From NCBI GenBank assembly GCA_017621525.1, contig JAGASX010000021.1, positions 1 to 51,565 on the forward strand: a DNA stretch of 51,565 nucleotides. Direction: 5' to 3'. A program made the translations under genes and the position numbers. Positions 25,623 to 33,109 of this stretch are shown here, in pieces. Position 1 is the stretch's first letter. Every line of letters begins with the position of its first letter. The DNA is from Clostridia bacterium. GTDB lineage: Bacteria; Bacillota; Clostridia; Christensenellales; UBA1242. The notes under the pieces are model-generated. The model was given only the letters and a program-made list of their open reading frames with translations, did not search any database and was not told the origin of the DNA.

Positions 25623-26273
25623 ATGGAAAAGATAAATTCAATCATCGCTTTCAATCTTACCTATCTTCGTAAAAAGGCAGGTTTAAAGCAAAGCGACATT
25701 GCAAAAAAACTTAATTACAGCGATAAAATGATTTCCAAGTGGGAAAAGGGCGACATTGTACCCAGCGTGGAAAATCTTTGTGCACTTTGCGATATTTATG
25801 GCGTTTCGCTTGACGCAATGGTAAGAAGCAAAATTGAGGACGCCGACGCAATTGAGGCAACAAACAAAAAACGTAACAAAAACAATAAGATTATTATATC
25901 TCTTTTGGCAATGTCTGTTGTATGGATTGTTGCAACTGTGTTTTTTGTGTACGCAACCCACCTAACTTCAATTACAAACGCATGGCTTGCTTTTGTTTAC
26001 GCGGTGCCCGTTTCTGCAATTGTTGCACTTGTTTTCAACTGTGTATGGGGCAAGCCCTTATTCAATTACATTTTGATAAGCATTTTTATTTGGACAATAA
26101 TAACCTGTTTTTACCTAACATTTTTAAAACACAATCTTTTTGCTTTGTATTTTATTGGTATTCCTGCACAAATTTCCGTGCTTTTATGGTCTAAATTGAA
26201 AATTAAATTCAATAAAAAAGATAAGTCCAATGTAAAAATTGAACAAATTGAAGAAAACAAAAAAGAGGAGTAA
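25623..26273 (+). CDS. XRE-type regulator with C-terminal membrane domain
   Basis: 216 residues. The N-terminal helix-turn-helix of the lambda Cro/XRE type reads NLTYLRKKAGLKQSDIAKKLNYSDKMISKWEKGDIVPSVENLCALCDIYGVSLDAM (residues about 10-70). After a Lys-rich linker come four hydrophobic segments (about 95-195) and a charged C-terminus. Such membrane-bound XRE proteins are frequent in Clostridia and Bacilli; their signals are mostly unknown. The in-frame ATG at 25605 lies across the -10 box and is rejected. ATG 25623 lies 6 bases after TATAAT with no ribosome site. Inverted repeats upstream may be an autoregulatory operator. Its stop codon directly abuts that of convergent rnhB. Confidence 0.85.
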   Translation: MEKINSIIAFNLTYLRKKAGLKQSDIAKKLNYSDKMISKWEKGDIVPSVENLCALCDIYGVSLDAMVRSKIEDADAIEATNKKRNKNNKIIISLLAMSVVWIVATVFFVYATHLTSITNAWLAFVYAVPVSAIVALVFNCVWGKPLFNYILISIFIWTIITCFYLTFLKHNLFALYFIGIPAQISVLLWSKLKIKFNKKDKSNVKIEQIEENKKEE

Positions 26274-26288
26274 TCAATCCTCTTTTTT
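26259..26288. terminator. Bidirectional terminator between the XRE gene and rnhB
   Basis: AAAAGAGGA (26261-26269) and TCCTCTTTT (26278-26286) with an 8-base loop. Both stop codons (TAA 26271-26273 and the minus-strand TGA 26274-26276) are in the loop. Confidence 0.82.
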
Positions 26289-26870
26289 TATAAAGTTTTT
26301 TATAAATGTTTGGCGATGAATTGGGCAGGCACCAAATTTCTTTAAATTATCTATATGCGTTTTTGTGCCATAACCCTTATGTTTTTCAAAATTATAGTCA
26401 GGATACTTCTCTGCCATTTGCACCATAAGTCTATCCCTATGTACCTTGGCAAGAATTGAGGCAGAGGCGATGTTGTATGAAAGAGCGTCGCCTTTTATTA
26501 TGTTTTCTTGTGGAATTTCAGTTTCTATTTTTACCGCATCTGTCAAAACAATTTCTGGTTTTACTGCAAGATTTTGAAGTGCAAGTTTCATACCTAACTT
26601 TGTTGCGTTTAAAATGTTTATATCATCAATTGTTTTTTCATCTATTTCAACAACCGAATAGGCAATTGCGGTTTGTTTGATAAGTTCTTCCAAATGTACC
26701 CTCTTTTTCTCTGACAATTTTTTGCTGTCGTTTATACCGTCAATAATCTTGTCATCATTTAGTGGCATGATAACGCAGGCGCACACAACCGGCCCAGCAA
26801 GTGGCCCTCTGCCCGCCTCATCTATGCCGGCAATAAGTTTTCCGCAATATTTATTTTCATAGTTCAGCAT
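26274..26870 (-). CDS. rnhB: Ribonuclease HII
   Basis: Removes RNA from RNA-DNA hybrids and misincorporated ribonucleotides. 198 residues. The N-terminal GIDEAGRGPLAGPVVCACV carries the catalytic Asp-Glu of the family, followed by the acidic-residue segments ELKIVLTDAV-like (VKPEIVLTDAVKIE) and SYNIASASILAKVHRDR, and the C-terminal KHKGYGTKTHIDNLKKFGACPIHRQTF. The frame extends to 26918, but AGAGG before ATG 26870 and the family N-terminus decide the start. Promoter TTGAAA-N17-TACAAT lies just upstream. Confidence 0.95.
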   Translation of the reverse strand: MLNYENKYCGKLIAGIDEAGRGPLAGPVVCACVIMPLNDDKIIDGINDSKKLSEKKRVHLEELIKQTAIAYSVVEIDEKTIDDINILNATKLGMKLALQNLAVKPEIVLTDAVKIETEIPQENIIKGDALSYNIASASILAKVHRDRLMVQMAEKYPDYNFEKHKGYGTKTHIDNLKKFGACPIHRQTFIKNFIKKED

Positions 26871-26889
26871 ACATTCCTCTTTTGCGAAT

Positions 26890-26918
26890 ATTGTAACATT
26901 TTTTAGGCTTTCTTTCAA
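26890..26918 (-). promoter_or_regulatory. rnhB promoter
   Basis: On the minus strand TTGAAA (26913-26918), 17-bp spacer, TACAAT (26890-26895). Confidence 0.6.
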
Positions 26919-26956
26919 GTTTTTGAGGATATTATAAAAATAATCATAAAATTTTA

Positions 26957-27017
26957 TTGCAAAAACAAAAAGTATATGTTATAATATTTGAGCGTTGGAA
27001 AATACATTAAGTATAAT
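26957..27017 (+). promoter_or_regulatory. Two candidate tRNA-Arg promoters
   Basis: First: TTGCAA (26957-26962), 17-bp spacer, TATAAT (26980-26985). Second: TTGAGC (26988-26993), 18-bp spacer, TATAAT (27012-27017). The second lies about 57 bases before the tRNA. Confidence 0.6.
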
Positions 27018-27073
27018 GAGCGTTGGGCAACGCGTTAAGTGTGCACTTACTTTACTTCATCACAATTTAATAT

Positions 27074-27150
27074 GCGTTCATAGCTCAGCTGGATAGAGCG
27101 TTGGTCTACGGAACCAAAGGTCTGGGGTTCGAATCCCTATGGACGCACCA
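27074..27150 (+). tRNA. tRNA-Arg (anticodon ACG)
   Basis: 77 bases with encoded CCA. Acceptor stem GCGTTCA / TGGACGC (one G-U), D-arm GCTC...GAGC, anticodon stem TTGGT / ACCAA with loop CTACGGA (27106-27112) and anticodon ACG at 27108-27110, which would be edited to inosine to read CGU/CGC/CGA. The T-arm is TGGGG-TTCGAAT-CCCTA. Two bases after the CCA a terminator hairpin begins (ACTTCAC-TTAC-GTGAAGT then a T-rich tract). The 3' end of the gene is repeated downstream (see repeat 27142-27503). GAGCGTTGG from its D/anticodon arms (27096-27104) recurs twice in its own leader. Confidence 0.97.
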
Positions 27151-27503
27151 TAACTTCACTTACGTGAAGTTTTATTATATAGTTATGGGATTCTCACCCC
27201 AAGGGGTTCGATACCTGTCGGCCCAGACCGCGTCGGGGACGCTCCCAGGCTTTGGCTACAAACAAGCGCACCGGCTTGTTTGCTTAACGCGTCGCCCCCT
27301 ATAGACGCACCATAACTTCACTTACGTGAAGTTTTATTATATAGTTATGGGATTCTCACCCCAAGGGGTTCGATACCTGTCGGCCCAGACCGCGTCGGGG
27401 ACGCTCCCAGGCTTTGGCTACAAACAAGCACACCGGCTTGTTTGCTTAACGCGTCGCCCCCTATAGACGCACCATAACTTCGCTTACGTGAAGTTTTATT
27501 ATT
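27142..27503 (+). repeat. Tandem 162-bp repeats starting with the 3' end of tRNA-Arg
   Basis: Two full units (27142-27303 and 27304-27465) and a partial third (27466 to about 27503). Each begins GACGCACCA, the last nine bases of the tRNA. With the preceding bases CCCTATAGACGCACCA matches the tRNA end CCCTATGGACGCACCA at 15 of 16. Every unit then has the same terminator hairpin (ACTTCRC-TTAC-GTGAAGT plus T-rich tract). The rest is visibly more GC-rich than the surroundings and contains a perfect hairpin CAAACAAGC / GCTTGTTTG and GCGTC-GGG-GACGC. The two full units differ by one base (G/A in the loop of the former hairpin), so the duplication is recent or maintained. The arrangement resembles the E. 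coli tyrT repeats that yield rtT RNA. No convincing protein gene lies inside. Confidence 0.9.
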
Positions 27504-27529
27504 TTATAAATAATTTAAAAGGATTTTAA

Positions 27530-28009
27530 ATGAAAAAAGCAAAGTTTGTTGGTCCTGTTTACCTTATCGCATATATTGTACCTATATTTTTAGCAATGTC
27601 TATCGTCTGCCTTGTTTTTAAAGAATATGTTGGTGCCGGTTGTTTATTTGCGCTGTTTGTTTTAACATTTGCATTGGTTGTTGGATACAGAAAAATTTTG
27701 TTTAGAAAACTTTTAATCAACAACGAAGGAATGACACTTTTTTATTGTAAAAAAGTGGTTAAAAAATTAAAATGGGAAGAAATTGCCTATGCACGAATTA
27801 GCCAACCTACAAAGTGGGTTGTTATCACCTTTTCAGACCGTCCTCTTTATTCTGGTAAGGAAAGTTGGAAAAATAATGAAATTGGAATTTCCATTTCAAC
27901 AAACTTTTCTTCTTTTAAAACATTGTTTTCTTACAAAGAGCGTATCCCGGTGGAAATTGATGGGCTTGCCAAAATGCCAGAGTATTATATTAAAAACTTA
28001 AAAAAATAA
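27530..28009 (+). CDS. Small membrane protein, possible PH-like domain
   Basis: 159 residues. Two hydrophobic segments (about residues 8-30 and 35-52) are followed by a soluble domain of alternating strands: KLLINNEGMTLFYCKKVVKKLKWEEIAYARISQPTKWVVITF. That layout (short double span, then a domain with NxxGxxxxY and WxEI) is like bacterial PH-domain membrane proteins; the match is by pattern only. AAAGGA precedes ATG 27530. It lies directly downstream of the tRNA repeats and ends in a clear terminator, so it is a single-gene unit. Function unknown. Confidence 0.75.
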   Translation: MKKAKFVGPVYLIAYIVPIFLAMSIVCLVFKEYVGAGCLFALFVLTFALVVGYRKILFRKLLINNEGMTLFYCKKVVKKLKWEEIAYARISQPTKWVVITFSDRPLYSGKESWKNNEIGISISTNFSSFKTLFSYKERIPVEIDGLAKMPEYYIKNLKK

Positions 28010-28010
28010 A

Positions 28011-28038
28011 AAATCTCCCACAATAGGGAGATTTTTTT
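28011..28038 (+). terminator. Intrinsic terminator
   Basis: AAATCTCCC (28011-28019), loop ACAATA, GGGAGATTT (28026-28034) and a T-run. The same stem sequence recurs after the phosphohexomutase gene. Confidence 0.85.
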
Positions 28039-28107
28039 GTTTTTCCCCGCCTATTATTTTATTTTTCAAAATTAGTATGTTATAATGACAATATTAAGAG
28101 GTGGTTT

Positions 28108-29526
28108 ATGAGCAAAATTAACTTTGGAACAGGCGGTTTTCGTGCCGTTATTGGCGAAGATTTTACAAAAGAGAATGTGCAACTTGTTTGCCAAGCAATT
28201 TCAAACATAATATTGAAAGAGGGCAAAAAGCGTGAGATTTGCATTGGTTATGACAACCGCTTTATGTCGGAAATTTACGCCATATGGTGTGCCGAAGTTT
28301 TTGCTGGTAATGGCGTGGAAGTTGAACTTTTTGACGAGGCAACCTCTACCCCTGTTGCAATGTACGCAAGTAAGTTGAACGGAAACGATTTTGGCATTAT
28401 GATAACCGCAAGCCATAACCCATATATTTACAATGGCATAAAAGTTTTTATTGAAGAAGGGCGTGATGCTGGTGTTGACATAACAAACTTAATTGAAAGG
28501 GAAATTGACCTTGTTAAAGAAGTGAAAACAATTGACTATAAAGAAGGCTTAACCAAAAACATAAGGCTTGCCAATTATGTAGAAAGTTATGTTGCAAACA
28601 TTGTAAACGCACTTGATTTAAAATCAGTTTCTTCCAATTTGAATGTGGTTTTTGAGGCAAAGCATGGTTCCACTGTAAATGCAACCCATTTGTTTGCGAA
28701 AAAGATTGGACTTTTAAACTACAAAATAATAAATTCAAATCGCGATGCTTTTTTCTCATTTAAAACCCCTGCGCCAACTGTTGACAACTTGCAAGAACTT
28801 AAAGACGCAGTGAATGAAAGTAACGCAAACATTGGTTTTGCCTTGGACGCAGACGGCGACAGGCTTGCTGTGATTGACGAAAAAGGTAACTATATTGATA
28901 ATAACTACATTTTGGCGATTTCTTATTATTTCCTTGTTAAATATTGTGGCAAACACGGAGGCTCAGTTAAAAATATTGCAACTTCAAATCTTCTTGACAA
29001 GGTAACCGAAAATTTGGGCTATCAGTGCGTTGAGGTGCCTGTTGGATTTAAATATGTTTCTTCGGCAATCATTGAAAACAATGCTGTTGTCGGCGGTGAA
29101 AGCAGTGGTGGTTTGGCGATTAATGGACACATTTGGGGCAAAGATAGTTTGCTTGCAATTGCAATTTGTTTAAAAGCAATGTCTATTATGGGCAAAAGTT
29201 TCAGCGAAATTTTACAAGAAGTTTTGGATTTTGCAGGCGGATATACAAAGGTTATTTTAGACAGACAATACACATTCACCATGCAACAAAAAGAATTTAT
29301 TGACGATGTTTTATTTAAACAACACAAACTGCCCTGTCATAGATTTGAAGTAGAAAAAGTTGTTTGTGAAAATTACATAAAAGTTTATTACAAAAATGGA
29401 AATTGGTCGCTTATTCGTTTTTCTGGAACAGAGCCAATCATTCGCATTTTTGCCGAGGGCGACACCTTGCAAGAGGCAACAGATATGATTGATGACTTTG
29501 AAAAATTTTTACATTTAGAAAAATAA
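28108..29526 (+). CDS. Phosphoglucomutase / phosphomannomutase family protein
   Basis: Alpha-D-phosphohexomutase, interconverting 1- and 6-phosphates of hexoses. 472 residues. The active-site phosphoserine is S102 in ITASHNPYIYNGIKV, the metal-binding loop is DADGDRLAV, the sugar-specificity loop is GGESSGGL, and the C-terminal phosphate-binding loop is RFSGTEPIIRIFAEG. Sugar specificity cannot be settled; the GESSGG loop fits glucose/mannose enzymes better than GlmM. TATAAT at 28081-28086 and AGAGGTGG before ATG 28108. It is convergent with the U32 gene and shares a bidirectional terminator with it. Confidence 0.9.
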   Translation: MSKINFGTGGFRAVIGEDFTKENVQLVCQAISNIILKEGKKREICIGYDNRFMSEIYAIWCAEVFAGNGVEVELFDEATSTPVAMYASKLNGNDFGIMITASHNPYIYNGIKVFIEEGRDAGVDITNLIEREIDLVKEVKTIDYKEGLTKNIRLANYVESYVANIVNALDLKSVSSNLNVVFEAKHGSTVNATHLFAKKIGLLNYKIINSNRDAFFSFKTPAPTVDNLQELKDAVNESNANIGFALDADGDRLAVIDEKGNYIDNNYILAISYYFLVKYCGKHGGSVKNIATSNLLDKVTENLGYQCVEVPVGFKYVSSAIIENNAVVGGESSGGLAINGHIWGKDSLLAIAICLKAMSIMGKSFSEILQEVLDFAGGYTKVILDRQYTFTMQQKEFIDDVLFKQHKLPCHRFEVEKVVCENYIKVYYKNGNWSLIRFSGTEPIIRIFAEGDTLQEATDMIDDFEKFLHLEK

Positions 29527-29553
29527 AAAATCTCCCTTTAGTGGGAGATTTTT
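29526..29553. terminator. Bidirectional terminator between the phosphohexomutase and U32 genes
   Basis: AAATCTCCC (29528-29536), loop TTTAGT, GGGAGATTT (29543-29551), with A-run and T-run flanks. The stem is identical to that at 28011-28034. Confidence 0.85.
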
Positions 29554-31714
29554 AATTGGTTATCATGTTTACATTTCCAAAATTACCATTTTGTATGGCT
29601 ATCGGCGAAGTTTCTTGTAAAATAAACTGACAACCGCCTAATTTTTTACGTATAATTGCAAATTGTTTGCCATCAAGTTTGTAAGTTGCGCCCTCTTTAT
29701 ATTTGCAATTTTGGCATGTTGAATTTAAGTTTTCTTTGAATGGGCAATGTTTGAAATGCATAAGATTTTTTTTGAAATTATTTTCAACAAACAACTGCGC
29801 ATCACTTTTTATGTTTGAAAAATTAAAATTTTCTTTACTTAAAATGATTTTATCATAACCCAAGTTTTGATAAAATTCTACCGCATAACTGTTTGCAACA
29901 TTCATATCACTTCCCACAATTGTTTTTTGTGGAGAGGTGAGCGAAAAGCAATAATAATTTGTTGCAACAACGCCTAAATTTTGTACTTTTTTATATAAAT
30001 CTTTTAATATGTTAAGCATATTTTGATTGCAAATTATTGGAAGTGAAAGGTAAATGATTTTTTGAGGATATTTATTGCAAAAATCTTCTATTTCTTTTAT
30101 GTTATATTCATTTGGATTGAAAACCAAATAATTTTGGTTATTTATATATTTTTCAAGGGTTTTTAGTGAAGAAAAATATAAAATATCTTTTTTATTACCA
30201 TTTTGATGATTTAATTTAAGTTGAAAATCAACCTCATCAATTTTTAGTTTTTCTTCATTTTTTAAGATAATTTTCTCTTTTAATTTTTGCGTCGCCTCCC
30301 GTCTTAAAGCATTTAATTGAGATTTTGCAATAAAAACATTTTCCCCATTAAAGTCAAGTGAAGTAAGAGAAAACTCTTCCCCCATTTTTGAGAGTTGATT
30401 AAAACATTCCTCCTCTGTAAGTGGGCTGGACGAAGCCTGTTGTAAAACATCGCCTTTTTGTGTGATTTCAACGTCATCTGCTTTTAATTTTAATATCGCA
30501 TTTTCGCCTGCATTGCCAATAAAGGTTGCGTGAACGCCAATTTTCTTTTTATTTGACATAATTTCTTTTTCAAATTGGCTATCCAAAATAAGGTGGGCGT
30601 CGGCGTTTGGTGGAACTTTTGTGGTTGTTGTAAAAAGGTATTGATTTGGAGATATTTGTTGCACATCTTGCACATTTAATGAACACACTTCCCTTTCTTT
30701 ATCAAAAAATTTAAGGCTATCGCCTTTGCAAAGATTGTGTGTACTTTGAATTTTTATTTCATTAAATTTTTTGCCATTTTTTACCCAAATAACCTTTCCA
30801 ATTTTTATTCCCATATGGTTTTGGGTTTTATTGTATATGATATTTTCATCATCTAAATATCCGCAGGCAAAATTTCCGCGATTGAATAATTTTTTAAGGT
30901 TTATTATATCTTCGCTTGTGAAATTAAAATTGTTGTCTATCACTTTGCGATATACATTGACAACACCGCCAACATACCCGGCGCGTCTTGCCCTGCCCTC
31001 TATTTTAAGGCTTGTAACTCCGCTTTGGGCAAGGTCTTTAATTTTTGGTAGCATACAAAAATCTTTTGTGCTTAACAAATAGCCCTCTTTTCTTCCATTT
31101 TCGCCCTCGCATGAAATTGGCAGACGGCAGAATTGTTTGCATTTCCCCCTATTACCGCTGGCGTTGGCATAAAGTGAGCACAAATAGCAATTGCCGGAAA
31201 ATGAAACGCAAAGTGCACCTTGAACAAAATATTCTATTTCCACATTTGAGTTTTCTTTTATGCGTTTTATTTCATTAAGTGGAGTTTCTCTGGCAAGCAC
31301 CACCCTTTTATATTTAAGAGGTGAAAGAAATTTGACAGCCTCTATGTTTTGAATACCCATTTGTGTGCTTGCATGAAGTTCTATATTGGGGAATTTTTTA
31401 CGCAACAAATAGGCAAGCCCTATATCTTGCACGATGAAAGCATCAACTTTTGCATCTATTGCCATGCGAACAAGGTTTAAAACTTCTTGTACTTCATCAT
31501 CACAAATTAAAGTGTTTAGGGTAACAAAAACTCGCACTCCAAAAAGGTGTGCCTTTTTTACGCTTTCACGCAAATTGTTTTGATTGAAGTTTTCTATATT
31601 CCCACGTGCATTGAAGGCGTTTAAACCAAGGTAAATGGCGTTTGCGCCGTTATTTATTGCTACGTCAAAACTTTCAGGGTTGCCGGCTGGGGCAAGGAGT
31701 TCTAATTCTTTCAT
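29552..31714 (-). CDS. Peptidase U32 family protein, RlhA-like
   Basis: 720 residues. The N-terminus MKELELLAPAGNPESFDVAI and the block GALCVSFSGNCYLCSLYAN, SGNRGKCKQFCR are the family hallmark. The E. coli relatives RlhA and TrhP hydroxylate 23S rRNA C2501 and tRNA uridine-34, so an RNA-hydroxylation role is more likely than proteolysis. The long C-terminal extension, as in RlhA, ends with a Cys-rich CPFKENLNSTCQNCKY. The frame is open to 31792, but the family start is ATG 31714. That codon lies 6 bases after a TACAAT -10 box without any ribosome site. Confidence 0.85.
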   Translation of the reverse strand: MKELELLAPAGNPESFDVAINNGANAIYLGLNAFNARGNIENFNQNNLRESVKKAHLFGVRVFVTLNTLICDDEVQEVLNLVRMAIDAKVDAFIVQDIGLAYLLRKKFPNIELHASTQMGIQNIEAVKFLSPLKYKRVVLARETPLNEIKRIKENSNVEIEYFVQGALCVSFSGNCYLCSLYANASGNRGKCKQFCRLPISCEGENGRKEGYLLSTKDFCMLPKIKDLAQSGVTSLKIEGRARRAGYVGGVVNVYRKVIDNNFNFTSEDIINLKKLFNRGNFACGYLDDENIIYNKTQNHMGIKIGKVIWVKNGKKFNEIKIQSTHNLCKGDSLKFFDKEREVCSLNVQDVQQISPNQYLFTTTTKVPPNADAHLILDSQFEKEIMSNKKKIGVHATFIGNAGENAILKLKADDVEITQKGDVLQQASSSPLTEEECFNQLSKMGEEFSLTSLDFNGENVFIAKSQLNALRREATQKLKEKIILKNEEKLKIDEVDFQLKLNHQNGNKKDILYFSSLKTLEKYINNQNYLVFNPNEYNIKEIEDFCNKYPQKIIYLSLPIICNQNMLNILKDLYKKVQNLGVVATNYYCFSLTSPQKTIVGSDMNVANSYAVEFYQNLGYDKIILSKENFNFSNIKSDAQLFVENNFKKNLMHFKHCPFKENLNSTCQNCKYKEGATYKLDGKQFAIIRKKLGGCQFILQETSPIAIQNGNFGNVNMITN

Positions 31715-31720
31715 GACATA

Positions 31721-31748
31721 ATTGTAACACAATTTGAAGTAAAAGTAA
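31721..31748 (-). promoter_or_regulatory. Promoter of the U32 gene, possibly leaderless
   Basis: Minus strand TACAAT (31721-31726), 6 bases before the ATG. The -35 match is weak (TTACTT, 31743-31748, 16-bp spacer). Confidence 0.4.
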
Positions 31749-31810
31749 TGTTTTTTGCAAAAAAGTGTTAAAAAAATATATTTGGGGCACACTATTTTAA
31801 GGAGGTACGT

Positions 31811-33073
31811 ATGAAATTTAATCCATTTTTGGAAAAACCAAAGAAACTTGAAAGCACTATTATGAGTTTAAAGTCTCTTTCACCTAAACCTTATGATAAA
31901 AATGAGGTTGACCCTTACACGCGTGTTCGTTGCATTTTGATGAATGGCACAGAATATGAGGCTGTATGGTCAAAGCACCATTTCAATAGGCACTATGGCG
32001 ACAATGACGCCCGCCGTGCAGTGGCGTTGGTACGCAGGTTGGAGCAAGAACAGCAAAAACTTATTGCATCGCTTAAACCTGCCGATGAAAATGTTTTGCA
32101 AACCACAATTGGTTATGAGCAACTTGCTGTTGACCTTACAGCCATTCTATCACGCAGACAAACAGACAAAAACATTAAAAATGCACTTGATTTTGCACTT
32201 TTAGAGGACTTTGACCACCTTTATAGATACGCAAACTTGCTTGAAACAGACATGGGCGAGCACGCTGAAAGATATGTGGGCGGTTATACCGAAATTATGC
32301 CTGCAAGACCAACTGTTGCACATCACAGACACCCTTTCGACTCTATCAAGCACCATATTGACAACAAAAAAGCAAGTCCAATAAGCAAATGTGATGTTGC
32401 AATTATCACAGCGGCAGAGCAACAAACAATGAATTACTATATGAACCTTGGTGCCTTTTATAAGCATCAAAAAGGGCGTGAAATATATAATGAAATTGCA
32501 ATGGTTGAAGAACAGCACGTAACCCATTATGGCTCGCTTATGGACCCAAATGTTACGCCTTTTGAGGACCTTTTGATGCATGAATATGTTGAATGTTATT
32601 TATATTATTCAATGATGAATGACGAAGTGGACGGCAACATAAAAGGCATTTGGGAAATGCTTTTAGAGCAAGAAATTGCCCACCTACACGAGGCAGTGAG
32701 ACTTCTTCGCACCTATGATAAAAAAGAATGGGAAGAGGTTATACCTGACGGGAATTTCCCTGAACTGCTTTCCTTTAAACCTCAAAAGGAATATATCCGC
32801 GAAATAATTGCAAAAACAATAAACAATACTACAAACCGCGAAAGTTATGCAAACATTGACAAAATGCCTGATGATGCAGACTTTTTTAGATATCAAAACA
32901 AGTTTGTGAAAAATGCAGACAAAATGCCTTCGCACATTGTAATTTGCGACCATATTAAGAAGTATGGTGAAGATTATCGTGTGCAAGATAAAGAACACCC
33001 TATCAAAAGTTTACGGGCAAGAGATGAGGACAATACACAACTTGCAAGAGTGAAAAAAGGACAAGAGAAATAA
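31811..33073 (+). CDS. Ferritin-like di-iron family protein
   Basis: 420 residues, mainly helical in the centre. Three helices carry carboxylate/histidine pairs of the ferritin-like fold: FALLEDFDHLYRYANLLE with GEHAE, AAEQQTMNYYMN with EIAMVEEQHVTHYGSL, and MHEYVECYLYYSMM with LLEQEIAHLHEAVRLL. The repeated E-x-x-H spacing supports a di-iron site. The N-terminal 90 residues (with KHHFNRHYGDNDARRAV) and the C-terminal 80 are not part of the usual ferritin core. No signal peptide. A strong AAGGAGGT precedes ATG 31811. Possible roles are oxidative-stress defence or iron handling. It is divergent from the U32 gene. Confidence 0.72.
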   Translation: MKFNPFLEKPKKLESTIMSLKSLSPKPYDKNEVDPYTRVRCILMNGTEYEAVWSKHHFNRHYGDNDARRAVALVRRLEQEQQKLIASLKPADENVLQTTIGYEQLAVDLTAILSRRQTDKNIKNALDFALLEDFDHLYRYANLLETDMGEHAERYVGGYTEIMPARPTVAHHRHPFDSIKHHIDNKKASPISKCDVAIITAAEQQTMNYYMNLGAFYKHQKGREIYNEIAMVEEQHVTHYGSLMDPNVTPFEDLLMHEYVECYLYYSMMNDEVDGNIKGIWEMLLEQEIAHLHEAVRLLRTYDKKEWEEVIPDGNFPELLSFKPQKEYIREIIAKTINNTTNRESYANIDKMPDDADFFRYQNKFVKNADKMPSHIVICDHIKKYGEDYRVQDKEHPIKSLRARDEDNTQLARVKKGQEK

Positions 33074-33100
33074 AAAAAGAGCAAAAACGCTCTTTTTTTT
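33072..33100. terminator. Bidirectional terminator
   Basis: A-run plus GAGC (33072-33082), loop AAAAAC, GCTC plus T-run (33089-33100), between two convergent genes. Confidence 0.8.
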
Positions 33101-33109
33101 GTTAGATTT

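Noticed and set aside
27101-27304. 67-codon frame running from inside the tRNA-Arg gene through the first repeat unit
   Set aside because: It starts in the tRNA, has no ribosome site, and its second half is simply the repeat. E. coli tyrT has a small protein gene in a similar place, but nothing here supports translation.
27142-27503. CRISPR array or integrative-element attachment sites
   Set aside because: The unit is one 162-bp tandem repeat without spacers, and no cas gene is near. The repeated tRNA end could suggest att sites, but there is no integrase or cargo between copies.
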